DNA from: Nageia nagi
Lineage: Eukaryota > Pinophyta
NCBI GenBank assembly: GCA_050084985.1
Contig: JBITNC010000001.1
Location: forward strand, 22,196,001-22,260,000
Direction: 5' to 3'
DNA length: 64,000 nucleotides
Below, one piece after another: positions 34,091-45,696 of the stretch; positions within the stretch are counted from its first letter, which is position 1, and every line of letters begins with the position of its first letter. The notes under the pieces are model-generated. The model saw only the letters and a program-made list of their open reading frames with translations. It was not told the DNA's origin and searched no databases. A program made the position numbers and the translations under genes.

Positions 34091-35280
34091 CTCAACAACA
34101 ATCATGGGATAATGATCCCTAAGATAAAAAAAATCCCTAACCTAAAATATACAATAGGTTAAGCTAAAAAAAATAACTTAAGGTTGGAACATTGATGACT
34201 CGATAATTGAGTTATAGAGTCATTGGTGTCTATCCACTAAACATTAGTAACGCTAAATCCCTTCAACTCTAGCCAACAACCATGGTTGAAAAAAACCAAA
34301 AAAATTAAAAATCCTAAATTAAAAAATGAAATGATTAAAAACTAGGTAATGACTAAAATAAACATGCCTATGATTTTAGTTTTCACATTTAAGCTATTAA
34401 AATGTGTATTTAACCAAAAACATAAAAAACAGGGTTTCAAAACCCTACCTCATCCTTGTAGGTCTCATCATGCTAGCTTATCTCCTCCTTGATGGCATGC
34501 TATCTCATAGAAAATGAAAAAATAAGATAAATAGGTGGGTTAGACAATGAAGAATGTGTAAGGACTCAAAAAAAGTTGTGATAAACACTAAAAAGTGAAA
34601 AATGAGAAAATAATAGATCACTTTTATTGTTGTTCATTTGTAGAATCGAATGTTAGTGATTTTAATTCAAATACTAGCAACTTAAGTGGAACATCGATGA
34701 ATTACCTAAAACATCGATGACCATTTAAAATTTATTTAAAAAAAAAATGTTTTAGATCAAAATGAACTAAGTTTCCTACTTGTCACCTAGACCAAAGTGA
34801 CATGCTTGAAAAGGATTGAATCTTATTAATGATTCTAACTTTGAAAAATTGAACATGACTTAAAATATAGTATGATCTTTTGCACAAGATGATCATGTAA
34901 CCTTGTTCCTAGGATAAAGAGAAAAAAACTCAAATCAACTTTATACATATAACAAGATTACTATCACATACTCACCCTGACATATGGAGGTGAACTAGAG
35001 TCTCATCACATACTTACCACATAACAAGATATGATATAAACATAAACATAAGTGACATTTTGGTATACAACATCACTATTTTCAAAATGCATCTAGTGCA
35101 AAAGATTAAAATATAATTTAATCATGATTCAACCACTCAAGTTTTACTTATTCAAGAGACTAGGTCAATTTAAATCAATTAACCAAGAGTCAAACACACA
35201 AGTTAGGGAACTTGGATATGCCCACTTTTTAAACAATGGAAATTTTTGAATTATCCTCTACTTTCATCAATGGATAATTC
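34091..35280. other. Non-coding 3' region of element D
   Basis: AT-rich, no supported gene. It is collinear in reverse complement with the left end of A. ATCGATGA-like short motifs recur at about 34640-34730. Confidence 0.6.
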
Positions 35281-35294
35281 AAAAAGGGGAAAAA
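35281..35294 (+). other. Polypurine tract of element D
   Basis: AAAAAGGGGAAAAA immediately precedes the TGTAGACAAC start of the LTR. It fixes the plus orientation of D. Confidence 0.75.
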
Positions 35295-36210
35295 TGTAGA
35301 CAACTAAAAATGACCCCTCTTTTGAAAGTTGAAAGAGGAATAAAAAATTAAAGCATTATTATAAAACATTATAATTAATGAAAAATACCGATACTCGATT
35401 GCCAAACATTAGCAATCTAGATCAAACATTTGCATTCGCTCCTAAGACATAGAAAACTATGCAATTAGAAAAATTAAATCAAAATGGTGGGCTATTGAGT
35501 GATTCATCCTCAAATATTTGGATTAGGGATGAGTCATGATCAATTTTACATCTTTGCATGTAAGAATATGATTATTTTGGATATGGATGAGCTCTTGGAC
35601 CAAGTTTTATTCCTTTAAAAGGTGAAATCCAATTTAAAAATCTATAAATACAACCTTTAGGTATGAATAAAGGGATCTGAATTCAAATTAAGATTACTCT
35701 ATAGAAATTCATATAGGAATTTTTGAGAGTTAAGTTCTTTAATTATATGCTTGTTTATCTATTTCATTTCAGTATTTGATGTTTTGATATGAACAAGTAT
35801 GTTTGATAGTTTATTTTGACATGTGTGTAGGGTCCATAGGTGATGAAGTATGAAGCATTGAATATTCATCAAGAAAACAATAACAAGGAAATAGTAAATT
35901 TAGTTGAAGGAGAACAAGGAATGAAATTAACAAATTCACACTCTAGTTGCATAAATGCTAGTAACTTCCTATCGGATGCTCATGACTGGAGACAAATATC
36001 GATGACTTAATCTAGAATGTCAATGACTTTGCAAGATCCTAAGAGGCTATAAAATAATACATTTTTGTAAAAAAGCTTCAATCAAGGCATTGAATCTAGT
36101 TATTCATTTTTACGACTATTTGAGGTCACCATAGAAGATTAATAAAATCTATATTGATTTTTAATGTGATTTGTCTTATTTGCTAACATGGTTACTTTTT
36201 TGGGTTGATA
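35295..36210 (+). repeat. 3' LTR of element D (about 916 bp)
   Basis: It starts TGTAGACAACTAAAAATGAC, nearly the same as the A LTR start. Aligned blocks follow across its length, including the AATAAA-rich end (AATAAAATCTATATTGATTT near 36140) against the end of the A LTR. It is more diverged than the A and B LTRs. The 3' end is placed by alignment and is uncertain by about 10 bp. Confidence 0.65.
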
Positions 36211-36214
36211 GTAG

Positions 36215-37400
36215 GGAAGTTCTTATATAATGTTTCGATATGCCCATGATAATTATATCTAAAACATATCACATTATGTTGAATCATAATGAATGAAACA
36301 CATCTCTACAAGATCACTCTTTGGTCAAATATTCAATTTATAGTAAACTATCTTATATCCATAATGGTTACATCTAAAATAGTAACCATCAAAAGAATTA
36401 CTATGAACAAAATGAAAGTGATGTAACCTCTTTTATGATGGCTTCCAATATGTTTATCGAAGTTGATGTGATGCAAGTATCCTTCAAAATCTTCTTCTTT
36501 GATGTGTTATCTTTATGGCATCATCATTGATTCTCATCCTCTTATGATTCAACCCTTTTGAAGATTCATATTTGAACTTTTCTTTTTTATCCCTTTAGCA
36601 TTAGATTTCCTCTTATAAAAATAATTAGAGGATGAAGGTTATTCAAGCTTAAATCCAATTTCAAACTTCACCTTAGGATCTCTTTGTTGACTTATCATTT
36701 CACCTAACAAATTTGAACTCTTCTCAAATTTGATCCTTTTAGTCAAGTTCAAGTTCACCTCTTATAATTTCATTTTTAAGGAAATAGTCTATTCTTTTAA
36801 TTTGCAACAAGTAACATCCTTCTCAATGATTTTCTATTTAAGGATATTTTCAATCCTTTTGGACTCTTCTACTTTTAGCTTTAGGTCACCAAAATCTTTA
36901 TTGGTTTCTTCTTCTATTTGTTTTCTTAAAGAAATATTCTCCTTTTCTCATTTATTTAGAGTTTGATAGCATCAACAATATTCTTTGACTCATGCACTTG
37001 CATATTTACCTTCTTAAGTTGCTTCCTTAGGCAAAAAAGATCTTCTTCAATTTTGTTATAAGATTTAGCATTTTCATTAACATGTGATTTCATTCCTTCT
37101 TTTGTATTATTGTATGCCCTAATCTCTAACCAAAGATCTTCAATTTTATCACTATATTGTTACAAATTCTTAGATATCTGTTTATTCTTTTTTCTTTCTA
37201 TACTCAATTATTTAAGTGGAATAATTATCTCTCCTTTGAAATCTACTTGAATCTCAAGCTCTTCATTAGAATTGTTTTCTTCTTTATTCTCTCTCATATC
37301 TATCAAAAATAATCTTTGCAATCATTGATATTGGATACTTATGATTGTACTTGAGAATATTGAGGTGAATTTTTGGAGTAGGATCTCTTCTTTTACCCAT
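36215..37400 (-). pseudogene. Gag of copia element E (decayed)
   Basis: The start ATG at 37398-37400 gives MGKRRDPTPK. A long lysine/glutamate-rich, coiled-coil-like middle follows (IEDLWLEIRAYNNTKEG, KIEEDLFCLRKQLKKVNMQV). Next comes FEKSSNLLGEMISQQRDP, the block preceding the knuckles in plant copia Gags. Two degraded zinc knuckles follow: GYYFRCNHYGYKIVYYK at about 36400, and about 36250 a second resembling CFRYNYHGHI. Frame changes and stops are frequent. The large open frame on the other strand (36730-36966) is only its shadow. Confidence 0.65.
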
Positions 37401-37447
37401 TGTGTCACTCCTTGAATCTACTTAGTTGATTAGACCTAATAAAGAAA

Positions 37448-37463
37448 CCTTTTTTTGATACCA
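37448..37463 (-). other. tRNA-iMet primer-binding site of element E
   Basis: Minus-strand TGGTATCAAAAAAAGG lies 2 nt from the LTR end. The first eight bases fit initiator-Met tRNA exactly and the rest has decayed. Confidence 0.6.
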
Positions 37464-37465
37464 AA

Positions 37466-38255
37466 TGTTATTCACACAATGTCACTAAGAGGGGAGGAAT
37501 TAGAGTGTTATATTTTACAAAATAAAATCTTATACTTATAAAACTAAAGACACACAAGATAAAAATTTAAACAAACCAAAGCATGAAAATCACATGAAGG
37601 AAGCATCACACAACAAAAGATATAATGAGGTTTATCAATATGGCTACATCCTTAGATAAGACTACTTGGATCATGGTCCAAATATATCCCTTATAAAACA
37701 CTAACTTTACAATCATTTATCAAAACCAACTGAAAGGAGAACCAACCTATACTTTACTAGCACTAACTAGGAGGAGCACCAAACTTACTTTACCAACACC
37801 AACTAGAAAGAGCACCAACCTCTAAGCCACGCATAAACTTGGAATTCAAATCTTGATAAGTAGTTTGACATATATAGATGCCTTCATTATTCATAGATCC
37901 TTCTTTAATCTATAGCTCATTAACCTTTACTCTTGGATACCCCTTTTTGAACATTGCAATCAATCTTCATAACCAATATACTACCATTTTTTTTCAATCT
38001 ATCACTGCACACTCTTCACTAGCTTTACACTCATTTAGAAAATATTACAACTTCTTCATGTATTCATATTAGTCAACTCACCACTACTTCTTTTGACTAT
38101 TGCTCTCTTTTTGCATGCACTACATTATGCAAATCTTCTTCTTTTGACTTACTCCTTATCCTTCTTCAACTACTCAACAAGTGATTCACACCATACTACT
38201 ATCATGAAAGTATATTTAACTTATTTACAATGGTATCAACCCTACTGGTCTAACA
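37466..38255 (-). repeat. 5' LTR of copia element E (790 bp)
   Basis: The minus strand starts TGTTAGACCAGTAGGG and ends GTGTGAATAACA, giving TGTTA...TAACA inverted ends as usual in Ty1/copia. No second copy is in the window, so the ends rest on the terminal motif and the adjacent primer site. Confidence 0.6.
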
Positions 38256-40880
38256 CTCTCTCTTAGTGAAAGCAAGAAGTTAATTCCACTTAAAGGGCAA
38301 GTGGGGAAAAATCAATGAAGTTAAAATTCAATGTCAAAAAATTAGGATCCTAATTTTAATAAATTAAAATTGAGATCCTAATTTAGGTTTAGGATCTCAA
38401 TAAATATCAGGATCTTGATATTAAAAACTAAAATATGTACATTTATCGAGATTCTAATATTTGAATCTTCGATTTCATCTCAAATTTAGTCTTGAACAAG
38501 GCTTGGTGTGCCAACACTTAGCCTTGGAACTGCAAGTATATGTTTATGTCAATGTGAATGGAAAATCTTGATTTCAGGCATACATTTGATCAAGTTTTTG
38601 GTATAATTTTTTCATAAAATTAAAACTCATTATAGATTAAAGAGTGTAGATTTCAAATATATAATTTTTTTTTTATAATTGGATAAGATTTAGTATTTTT
38701 TAATTATTTTTTAGTAAAAGTGGTCCATATACTTGAAAGATGAGGGGTCTCGTATTTTCTTCATAAGTTATTTTTTTGGGGAGTTAAGAAAAAAATTATA
38801 TAGGGACAAGCTTCATAAAATTCTCTATAAGAATTAAAAAACAAATTGAAAAAAGATTAAGTTTAGATCAAATTATGTGGGATGGACATGAGCACTTTTC
38901 TAAACCACAAATATGCTTGATAAAAAATTAATAAAACAAAATGTTGATGAAAAACTTATGGAAAGATATCAAGGAAAGATCCAATATCTTATGTATCTTT
39001 ACCTTAAAGAATTTTTAAAAATACCTTGATTTTAGTCAAATTATGCTAGATGAACACATGCATGGTATGATCCAAAAATGGTTTTTTTTAAAAAAATGGG
39101 TTTTGTTCATCCTATTGAATTTTAAACTATATGATTTAGATAATGAAATAAATTATATATTTGAAAACTAGACTTTACGCACTACATTTTCATCGCAATA
39201 ACATTTTTCATGATTCCATATCTAAGTGTTTCAAATTTTGAGATCAACCATATGCAAACTTGAAAATCAAAGGAAACACTTCCATTTTTTAGCCTTAAAG
39301 TGGACCCAACTTCTTGCACCCACCTCTCTTTATTCTAAAAACTAATAGCCTTCAATGAATTCTCCAAGAAACACTCTTTTATTTTTATCTTTTTCCTTTT
39401 AGTAACTTCTTTTGTAACTCACTTTTTATTTAACACTTTTTATGACAATATTCTCATATGCCACCTCCCAATTGTAACTTCTTATTTCATAACTATTTTA
39501 TGATACAATATTTCTTATATGCCACTATAATTTGTACTTTTTTATCATATGTAACTCCTTATTTTGTAACTCATTTATGATATAATATTATTATATGCCA
39601 CTTCTCATTTTTAACTCCTCATATTCCACCTACCAAATATTATTATGACATAAACATGCCACATACCATTAGTCTTTTATGGAACTTACCTAAAATACTA
39701 TTCTCTATTATTCTCTCATGTCATTAATTGAAGAAAAAATATTTTCACAATTACACACTTGGAGAACTTCATCATATAAAATTAAAAACTATTTTTTAAA
39801 ATAGAAGCTTAACTTCATTAAAATTCTTAGCTGAAGACTTTGGAACAACTTTCAAAAAGAAAAGTTATGCATTTTGATGATTTTATCATCAATCAATCAT
39901 CAAGTTTGAAATTTGCAATAATACATGAAGGATTTTATCATTTTACTAATATCACATAAAACTATCCAAAACTAAAAAAGTGAGAAATTGGCTTTTTGGA
40001 ACTCATGTCATTTCTTCCTCGGGTGTCTATTTGACTTGAAATTTGAACCATATCCAATTAAAATTTAGTTATATAAAACTTCATGGTTTTCTTAATATTT
40101 CACCTTCAAAGTGGCCTCTAATGCTAATTTTACACCTATCCCAAAAAGTACAAAATTATCCAACCAAGTACCAACAATGTAAATGATTGTTCCAAACATT
40201 GAGTTGATACCTCAAACACTCTTCTAACATATTTTTTAATACACTAACCTTCTCAATACTGATCCAACTTATCTGACCATGCACTACACATAAAATTGAC
40301 CTATTCAAAGAAAATTTTTAAGAGGTATAAAACAACACTGACTTCCATCCAACACTATACCAATGTTGTAACTTCACTTCCAACTAACAAACCAGGCTCC
40401 ATGTTGGGCCATCCAACATAGTTCTTTAGTATGCATGAGCAAGATTTTCAAGAATTACACCTTTTTGATAGATTTTGTATGTTTTACATTTTTTTGTTAA
40501 TTTTAACAATTTTTCAATTACTTTTGCAACTTTTGCAAATTCATACAAATCACTTGTACAAACTTCAACAAGCATCAAAAACATCCTAAACATCATTGAA
40601 TACCTTTTTACAAGCACCAGATAACTCATCGATGTATCAACTAGGTCCCACTAACTATGTTGATAATAATGAAAACATCATCATTGCACCTTTCTTAGGA
40701 AGATCCGTTGGCTATTGTATACTTATGAAATTTTGGATGTTGATGCAAATGGCCTTATAGATGTTGAGATAAGACTGCACCTTGGTGATGTACTAGTGTA
40801 GTGATTTCATATGTTATATGAACTTATCATTATTTAGTTTTGGAAGTTGTATAATTATGATTACAACTTAGTGATGTTTT
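38256..40880. other. Unassigned AT-rich DNA with a short tandem repeat
   Basis: At 38340-38480 palindromic GGATCCTAA/TTAGGATC-type motifs recur. At about 39420-39640 three imperfect units of about 65-75 bp repeat the phrase ATATGCCACYTCYYAxTTGTAACTYCTTATTTTG. No gene supported; the minus-strand frame at 40426-40629 is not recognised. Confidence 0.5.
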
Positions 40881-40889
40881 ATATATCTT

Positions 40890-41330
40890 TTCTCTATTGG
40901 TCCATCTCTTCATTCATTTCTAGCATACATTCAAACTCTTTTGTGAATTGATTAATTTTCTCCTTGAGTTGTTGATTTTATTTCATTATTTTTTCCTATC
41001 CATTTTGAGCTTCTTGGAGCATTTATTTCATCATGTTCTTCTCATATCAAATTTGGTCGGTCTCCTTTTTCCATTTCTATCTATATTTGTTGAGCTCCTC
41101 TTCCTAAAGAAGTTGAAGTTTGTTCACTTCTTCCTTGTATTCAAGCCCAAGATAATCAATTTTTTCTTGTTTCCCTTTGATCGGTTGATGCTCCTTGAGT
41201 TGTCTAATTTTTGTTTTATATTTATTCATCTCTTATTGATATGTTGCTATCAATTTTTCTAACTCTATATATCTTTACCATTGGATTTGATCAATTTTCT
41301 ATTGATGGTGTATGATAACCACATCTAGTT
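40890..41330 (-). pseudogene. Decayed coiled-coil coding segment, family not recognised
   Basis: On the minus strand a single frame with scattered stops reads like a long coiled coil: LEKLIATYQ, EMNKYKTKIRQLKEHQ, GLEYKEEVNKLQLL, KEKINQFTKEFECMLEMNEE. The heptad-like, charged composition is unlike AT-rich random frames, and the other strand (40948-41262) is its hydrophobic shadow. It could be the C-terminal part of a transposon-encoded protein. No LTR or primer site is visible near it. Confidence 0.4.
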
Positions 41331-43420
41331 GCTAAGTCAAAGTGCTATCAAGAGAGATCTATAAGGATGGTATTTTTATTATATGGTGGCTAATAGATTA
41401 GATTTATCATATGGTTAGGTGGTTTTTCATATTAGTCCTAAAATAAGTTGGATTATTATATTGATTAATTTTTGGGTAGAATTAAAGGTTATACAACATA
41501 GTGTTAGAGTTGGGAAATGAGTGAATCCATTATTTTGTGAGATCCTAGTGTTGGAAATATTTTGTGCAATGTAATTTATCAATATTTTCATTTAGGATAG
41601 TTATCATTAGGTAGTGATTCAATAGGGATAAGTAATTAATATTATATATGGAGTAGTATTACCTTCTAACTACATGAGCATTAGGGACTTAGAGGTTCTA
41701 TGGTTCAATATATTTGAAAATTGATGTATAGTATAATTCTAGGCCTAGTTGAGTCTAGGGGTGTTTGCTTATTCTTGATCTATTGTAGTGATTAGGAAAT
41801 GATTCTTGACTTCTTAATGATCAAGTAAAATTGGTGATGGATACAATGGTAATATTGATGGGGTTAACAGAAGGAAAAAACTTAAAATGTTTACAAAATG
41901 GAAATGGAAATTAAAATGGGAATGGAAGGCTTAAGACTTACTTGGACTAATGATGTGTGAGAGGTTGTGATTAGTAATATTATTATTGAATATGGTGGTG
42001 AAGGTGGGTGTGTCTTTGTGATTAGTAGACTGGTTGCTTTAGTGTCCATATTATCAATTGCTAGAGGGAGAGCTTTTTTGTACTTTGATGGTAAATGGAC
42101 TATGTTGTTACATCTTCTTACCTTGTGCTATGGTCATCCTATTGTAGCATTTATCTCCTCCTTTATAGGGTAACATCCTCAAATAAATCTATCGATGGTT
42201 CTAGATTCTTTCTTTTCAATGTACTATCTGATGATGAAGAGATTATTTGGGTTTTCTATGATATTTTTAAAGTGGTAGATTTAATGGACCAACTTCTTTA
42301 GCTTGCTTCTTATTTATAGATTTGATGAACCATTGGCAATGTTTAAAGTCAACCTGATATGGGATTTATGCCTCCATATACTATAGTGTTGGATATTTTC
42401 TCTTGACCAAGATTGAATCAATCATTACTACAAGAAAAATTTTATCATTAATTTTTCTTAATTCAATGAGGTCTCTATTGAGGATTCATGCATATCTTTG
42501 AATAATATTTTTCACTTCTTGGATCCACTTTGGGATATTTATGGAGTGTATGTTGAGTTATTTATAGAATTCATAGAGAGATCATGAGTTATTCATATTG
42601 ACCTTCTCCAGCATGTTGACTACTTCTTCTCCTCTCTTTCCTTTTCTTTATGGAAATGTAATCGATTGCTCAAATGGTAACCACTATAGAAAATAAATTA
42701 CAATTAAAATTAAAAATGAAGTATACTTAAAATGGGTATTTTCTTGGTGGTATAATTTACCTCTTTATCATTTTATTGTAACTACTCTAGACAGATATTA
42801 ATAAGTTTGTATTCCACTCAATCATTTATTATGTTGTATGCTAAACAACATTGCATCTCTATAATGATGTTGAGTTTTTTTTGTAGTACAATCATCAAGC
42901 AATTCCTATTGTTGTAGCTCTCACATATATAAATACAATTAAATCTAACTCAATGAATTTTGTATTTTTATTTTCTCTCATCATATCCTCTATGTACTTA
43001 GATTTTACCAAAATCTACTTTTATGTGAGATGCAAATGGTCAATCCCTTGTCATTTTTATCCCAATTATCTGCTCCACCACTATCATCATGATTTCATAT
43101 GGTTTATTGAGATAGATCTTATTTTCATGATATTATATTTATAGCTCTAGTATTTTAAGACTTATACTATGATATTTTGCTTAAGTTAAATCCCCAAACT
43201 AATTCATAAACTTATTTTGATGTTATATACACCATATCTAATAATGCTTCTTTATGCTTATATTTTATATTATGAATGGATAAATTTGAATGATGTTTGG
43301 TTATATTGAAGTATGATAGTATCAAGTACATATATTTTGGATATGTTGGATTTATTGATGCATTGTAGGTGTAGTTTAAAAAATTCATCAGATTGCTATA
43401 GAAATAACTATAGAAATAAT
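41331..43420. other. Unassigned AT-rich DNA
   Basis: I see no supported gene, LTR or array. Plus-strand open frames at 41967-42173 and 42953-43144 lack any recognisable motif. The upstream half of the coding relic at 40890-41330 may extend here in decayed form, but I could not follow it. Confidence 0.4.
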
Positions 43421-43962
43421 TGTACAAAGATGGTAGAACCCTTCCCCTAGGAGCACCAAGCTAGAGATAAAGATAATAAATGAATCCTCATTGAAGAAAA
43501 GCATAGGTCATAATCAAGAAAGGATTATGGGCTATTGGAGATTATGTCCCAACTAGAAACTCTCCAAACATGCTCTTTAATTCTTCCCCTTCCCTAAGGG
43601 GATAGGTTCCTATGATTTAGGGATTGTTGTAACAAACAAATTGTAATAATAATTCCTATTTTTAGAACTAGTTAGAGTAGTTCTTGATCCATGCTAGTAT
43701 AAGAAGAAGGTATGCTAATATGTCAGGTTAGTCAGTATTATTTATGTAATAAAAAGCACAAAGTTATGAGCAAGCTAGACATATGTTCTTATAAGTCATT
43801 GGCTATGGACTCCATGCCTAATAGCAACAATGACTCTATATATTTGATTCAATAAGAAGCATATGATACCTTTCAACTTCTATTCGATATGTGTATGAGA
43901 TGAATGTTTATTTTCTAAAGTAGATAAGTTAAAGGTAAAATCCTAAACTATTGATTCTAACT
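43421..43962 (+). repeat. Possible copia-type LTR end (weak)
   Basis: The composition and phrase order (GTTGTAACAAACAAATTG, AATAAAAAGCAC, AATAAGAAGCATATGATACC, TTGATTCTAAC) resemble the R-U5 end of a plant copia LTR. It is followed by TTGTTAGAGCTCG, which could be a decayed TTGGTATCAGAGC primer site. No second LTR and no clear gag follow, so the call is tentative. Confidence 0.25.
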
Positions 43963-45696
43963 TGTTAGAGCTCGTAAAGAGTGGTCAACATCTTCAAGAC
44001 TCTCTATAGTAGTGGTAGAAATAGAATATAGTAGCAGTAAAGGCTATATAGCATGTTGTATTCCTTTTTTTTATTATTGATTACATCCTAAAATTTTACA
44101 AACTTTTAAGAGAATAAAATTTCAATCAAATAGACTTTCATAACCTATGTAATCAATTCTAGAATAAAACATCTTAAAATTAGAATTTTTTTGAAGTATT
44201 TTTACCTTAGTCAAATCCAAGAAACCCTTGACAATGTCATCAATATCCTTGACATGACTAGCTAATTTTCTTTAGTCATATATAACTCATCTTCAACTTT
44301 TTATCAAATTTGGTTTTCATCATTTTCCTCCATCCTACTAACTATTCTTCCCTAGGTCAAATTTGTTGAGTTTTCAACAAATACATAATTCCTTCATTAT
44401 CAACATCCCTAATCCAACCAACTAATTATAATTAGTCAGATCAAACCATTTAATGATCATTAAACTAATTTATATTATATTTCCCCTCCATTTGACCAAT
44501 ACTTAGTTTTTTCCTTATTTCATATCAATCAAATTTAGGTGATCAATGATGAACAAGCCCAATTTTGTTATCATTGATAAGTTTGATCCAATCAATGTTA
44601 CCTCATGGTCAAGTTGAATGATTCATTGAAAACAACTACAATCATATTGTCATCACCCTTAGATACCCAACTAACATGTTAAGAATGGTATTCAATATGC
44701 ATACCCTAACCAATGTTATCAATTTGTTGACATGTTTCCTATCTAATTAGTGATACATGTCCCTATTGTGCCATCTCCCACCTATACATACAAGATCCCC
44801 TAATATATATCACTATAGAAAATTAGATAAAAGTCAAAGATGAGATGAAGGAGATATATAAGTTATCTAGTAAAGCACTAGAAAATTTATAACTTACTCA
44901 ACCCTCTTTCAAATTCAACCAATATAAAGGTAAAATACCTAACCAATACTAGGTGGATCTACAAGATCAATGATGAAAAAAATGGTTGAACTTTTTCTTA
45001 TACCTCATCTTGATTTGAATAAGAAAGTTGTGATCATATGTTATAAAGAAAATTAGGAGGAAGACAAAAGAGAAAATGACATGGAAGGGTAAACTTTTCT
45101 AGATGTTTGTAGATTAGATCCAACATGTCATCAATGAAATTTGAGTTAAGGGAACTGTTATTGATGATTTTAACCTAAAAAAAACCAAAATGCCCAAGTC
45201 TTGTAGGTTAGATTGAAAAAAAATATTAAAAAAAAAAAAAACAAGCTAATTCATTGGTCTTGCCAACCCAATCTAAGAGAAATTTGTGCAAGTCATAAAG
45301 TTGGATTTTTAAAGATGATGACTAACAAACTTTAAAGGTTGATGGTTGCCTTTAGGACTTGTCCTAAGGCAAAAGAGCAACTTGGAAAACATGATAGGTT
45401 AGATCTAAAGCTTATATGATATTACATAGCAAGATAGAGTAGTGTACCTCCTCAAAATGACCAAAGCCAAAAAGTTACAAATCTTCTAGGAATGCAATCA
45501 AAGATATGATGATGATAATGATAACAAAAGTCCATAGTAGATTAGCAAGCAATTACACTCAACCTAGAGGAAAGTTGGAAGGGATTTCAAAGTTGATGAT
45601 GCAATGCTTAAAAGAAGATTATACATTAAATTTACAATGTGACTTAATAAGGAATATTCATAATGTGAGATCTAACCAAAATCCTTATTTTGTAGG
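43963..45696. other. Unassigned AT-rich DNA
   Basis: No gene or repeat array is supported. The plus-strand frame at 45506-45700 has no recognisable motif and ends directly before the relic at 45697. Confidence 0.4.

Larger units (their letters stand above)
33763..36210 (+). mobile_element. Element D: 3' end of a further Tat copy
   Basis: Reading rightward: antisense plant-mobile-domain fragment, about 1.2 kb non-coding, polypurine tract and 3' LTR. The left end stops at the LTR of B and the right end stops at the gag of copia element E. The arrangement reproduces the 3' part of A and fixes the PMD ORF as antisense relative to the LTR. The gag-pol part of D is not present nearby. Confidence 0.7.
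36211..38255 (-). mobile_element. Element E: 5' part of a decayed Ty1/copia retrotransposon
   Basis: On the minus strand: 5' LTR (37466-38255), initiator-Met primer site, then a gag. The element is cut at 36211 by the LTR of D, so D probably inserted into or recombined with E. No pol remains in the window. Confidence 0.7.

Noticed and set aside
36730-36966. Plus-strand open frame
   Set aside because: Hydrophobic shadow of the charged coiled-coil region of the copia gag on the minus strand.
41967-42301. Overlapping plus-strand frames
   Set aside because: No recognisable motif or repeated occurrence; insufficient evidence for a gene.
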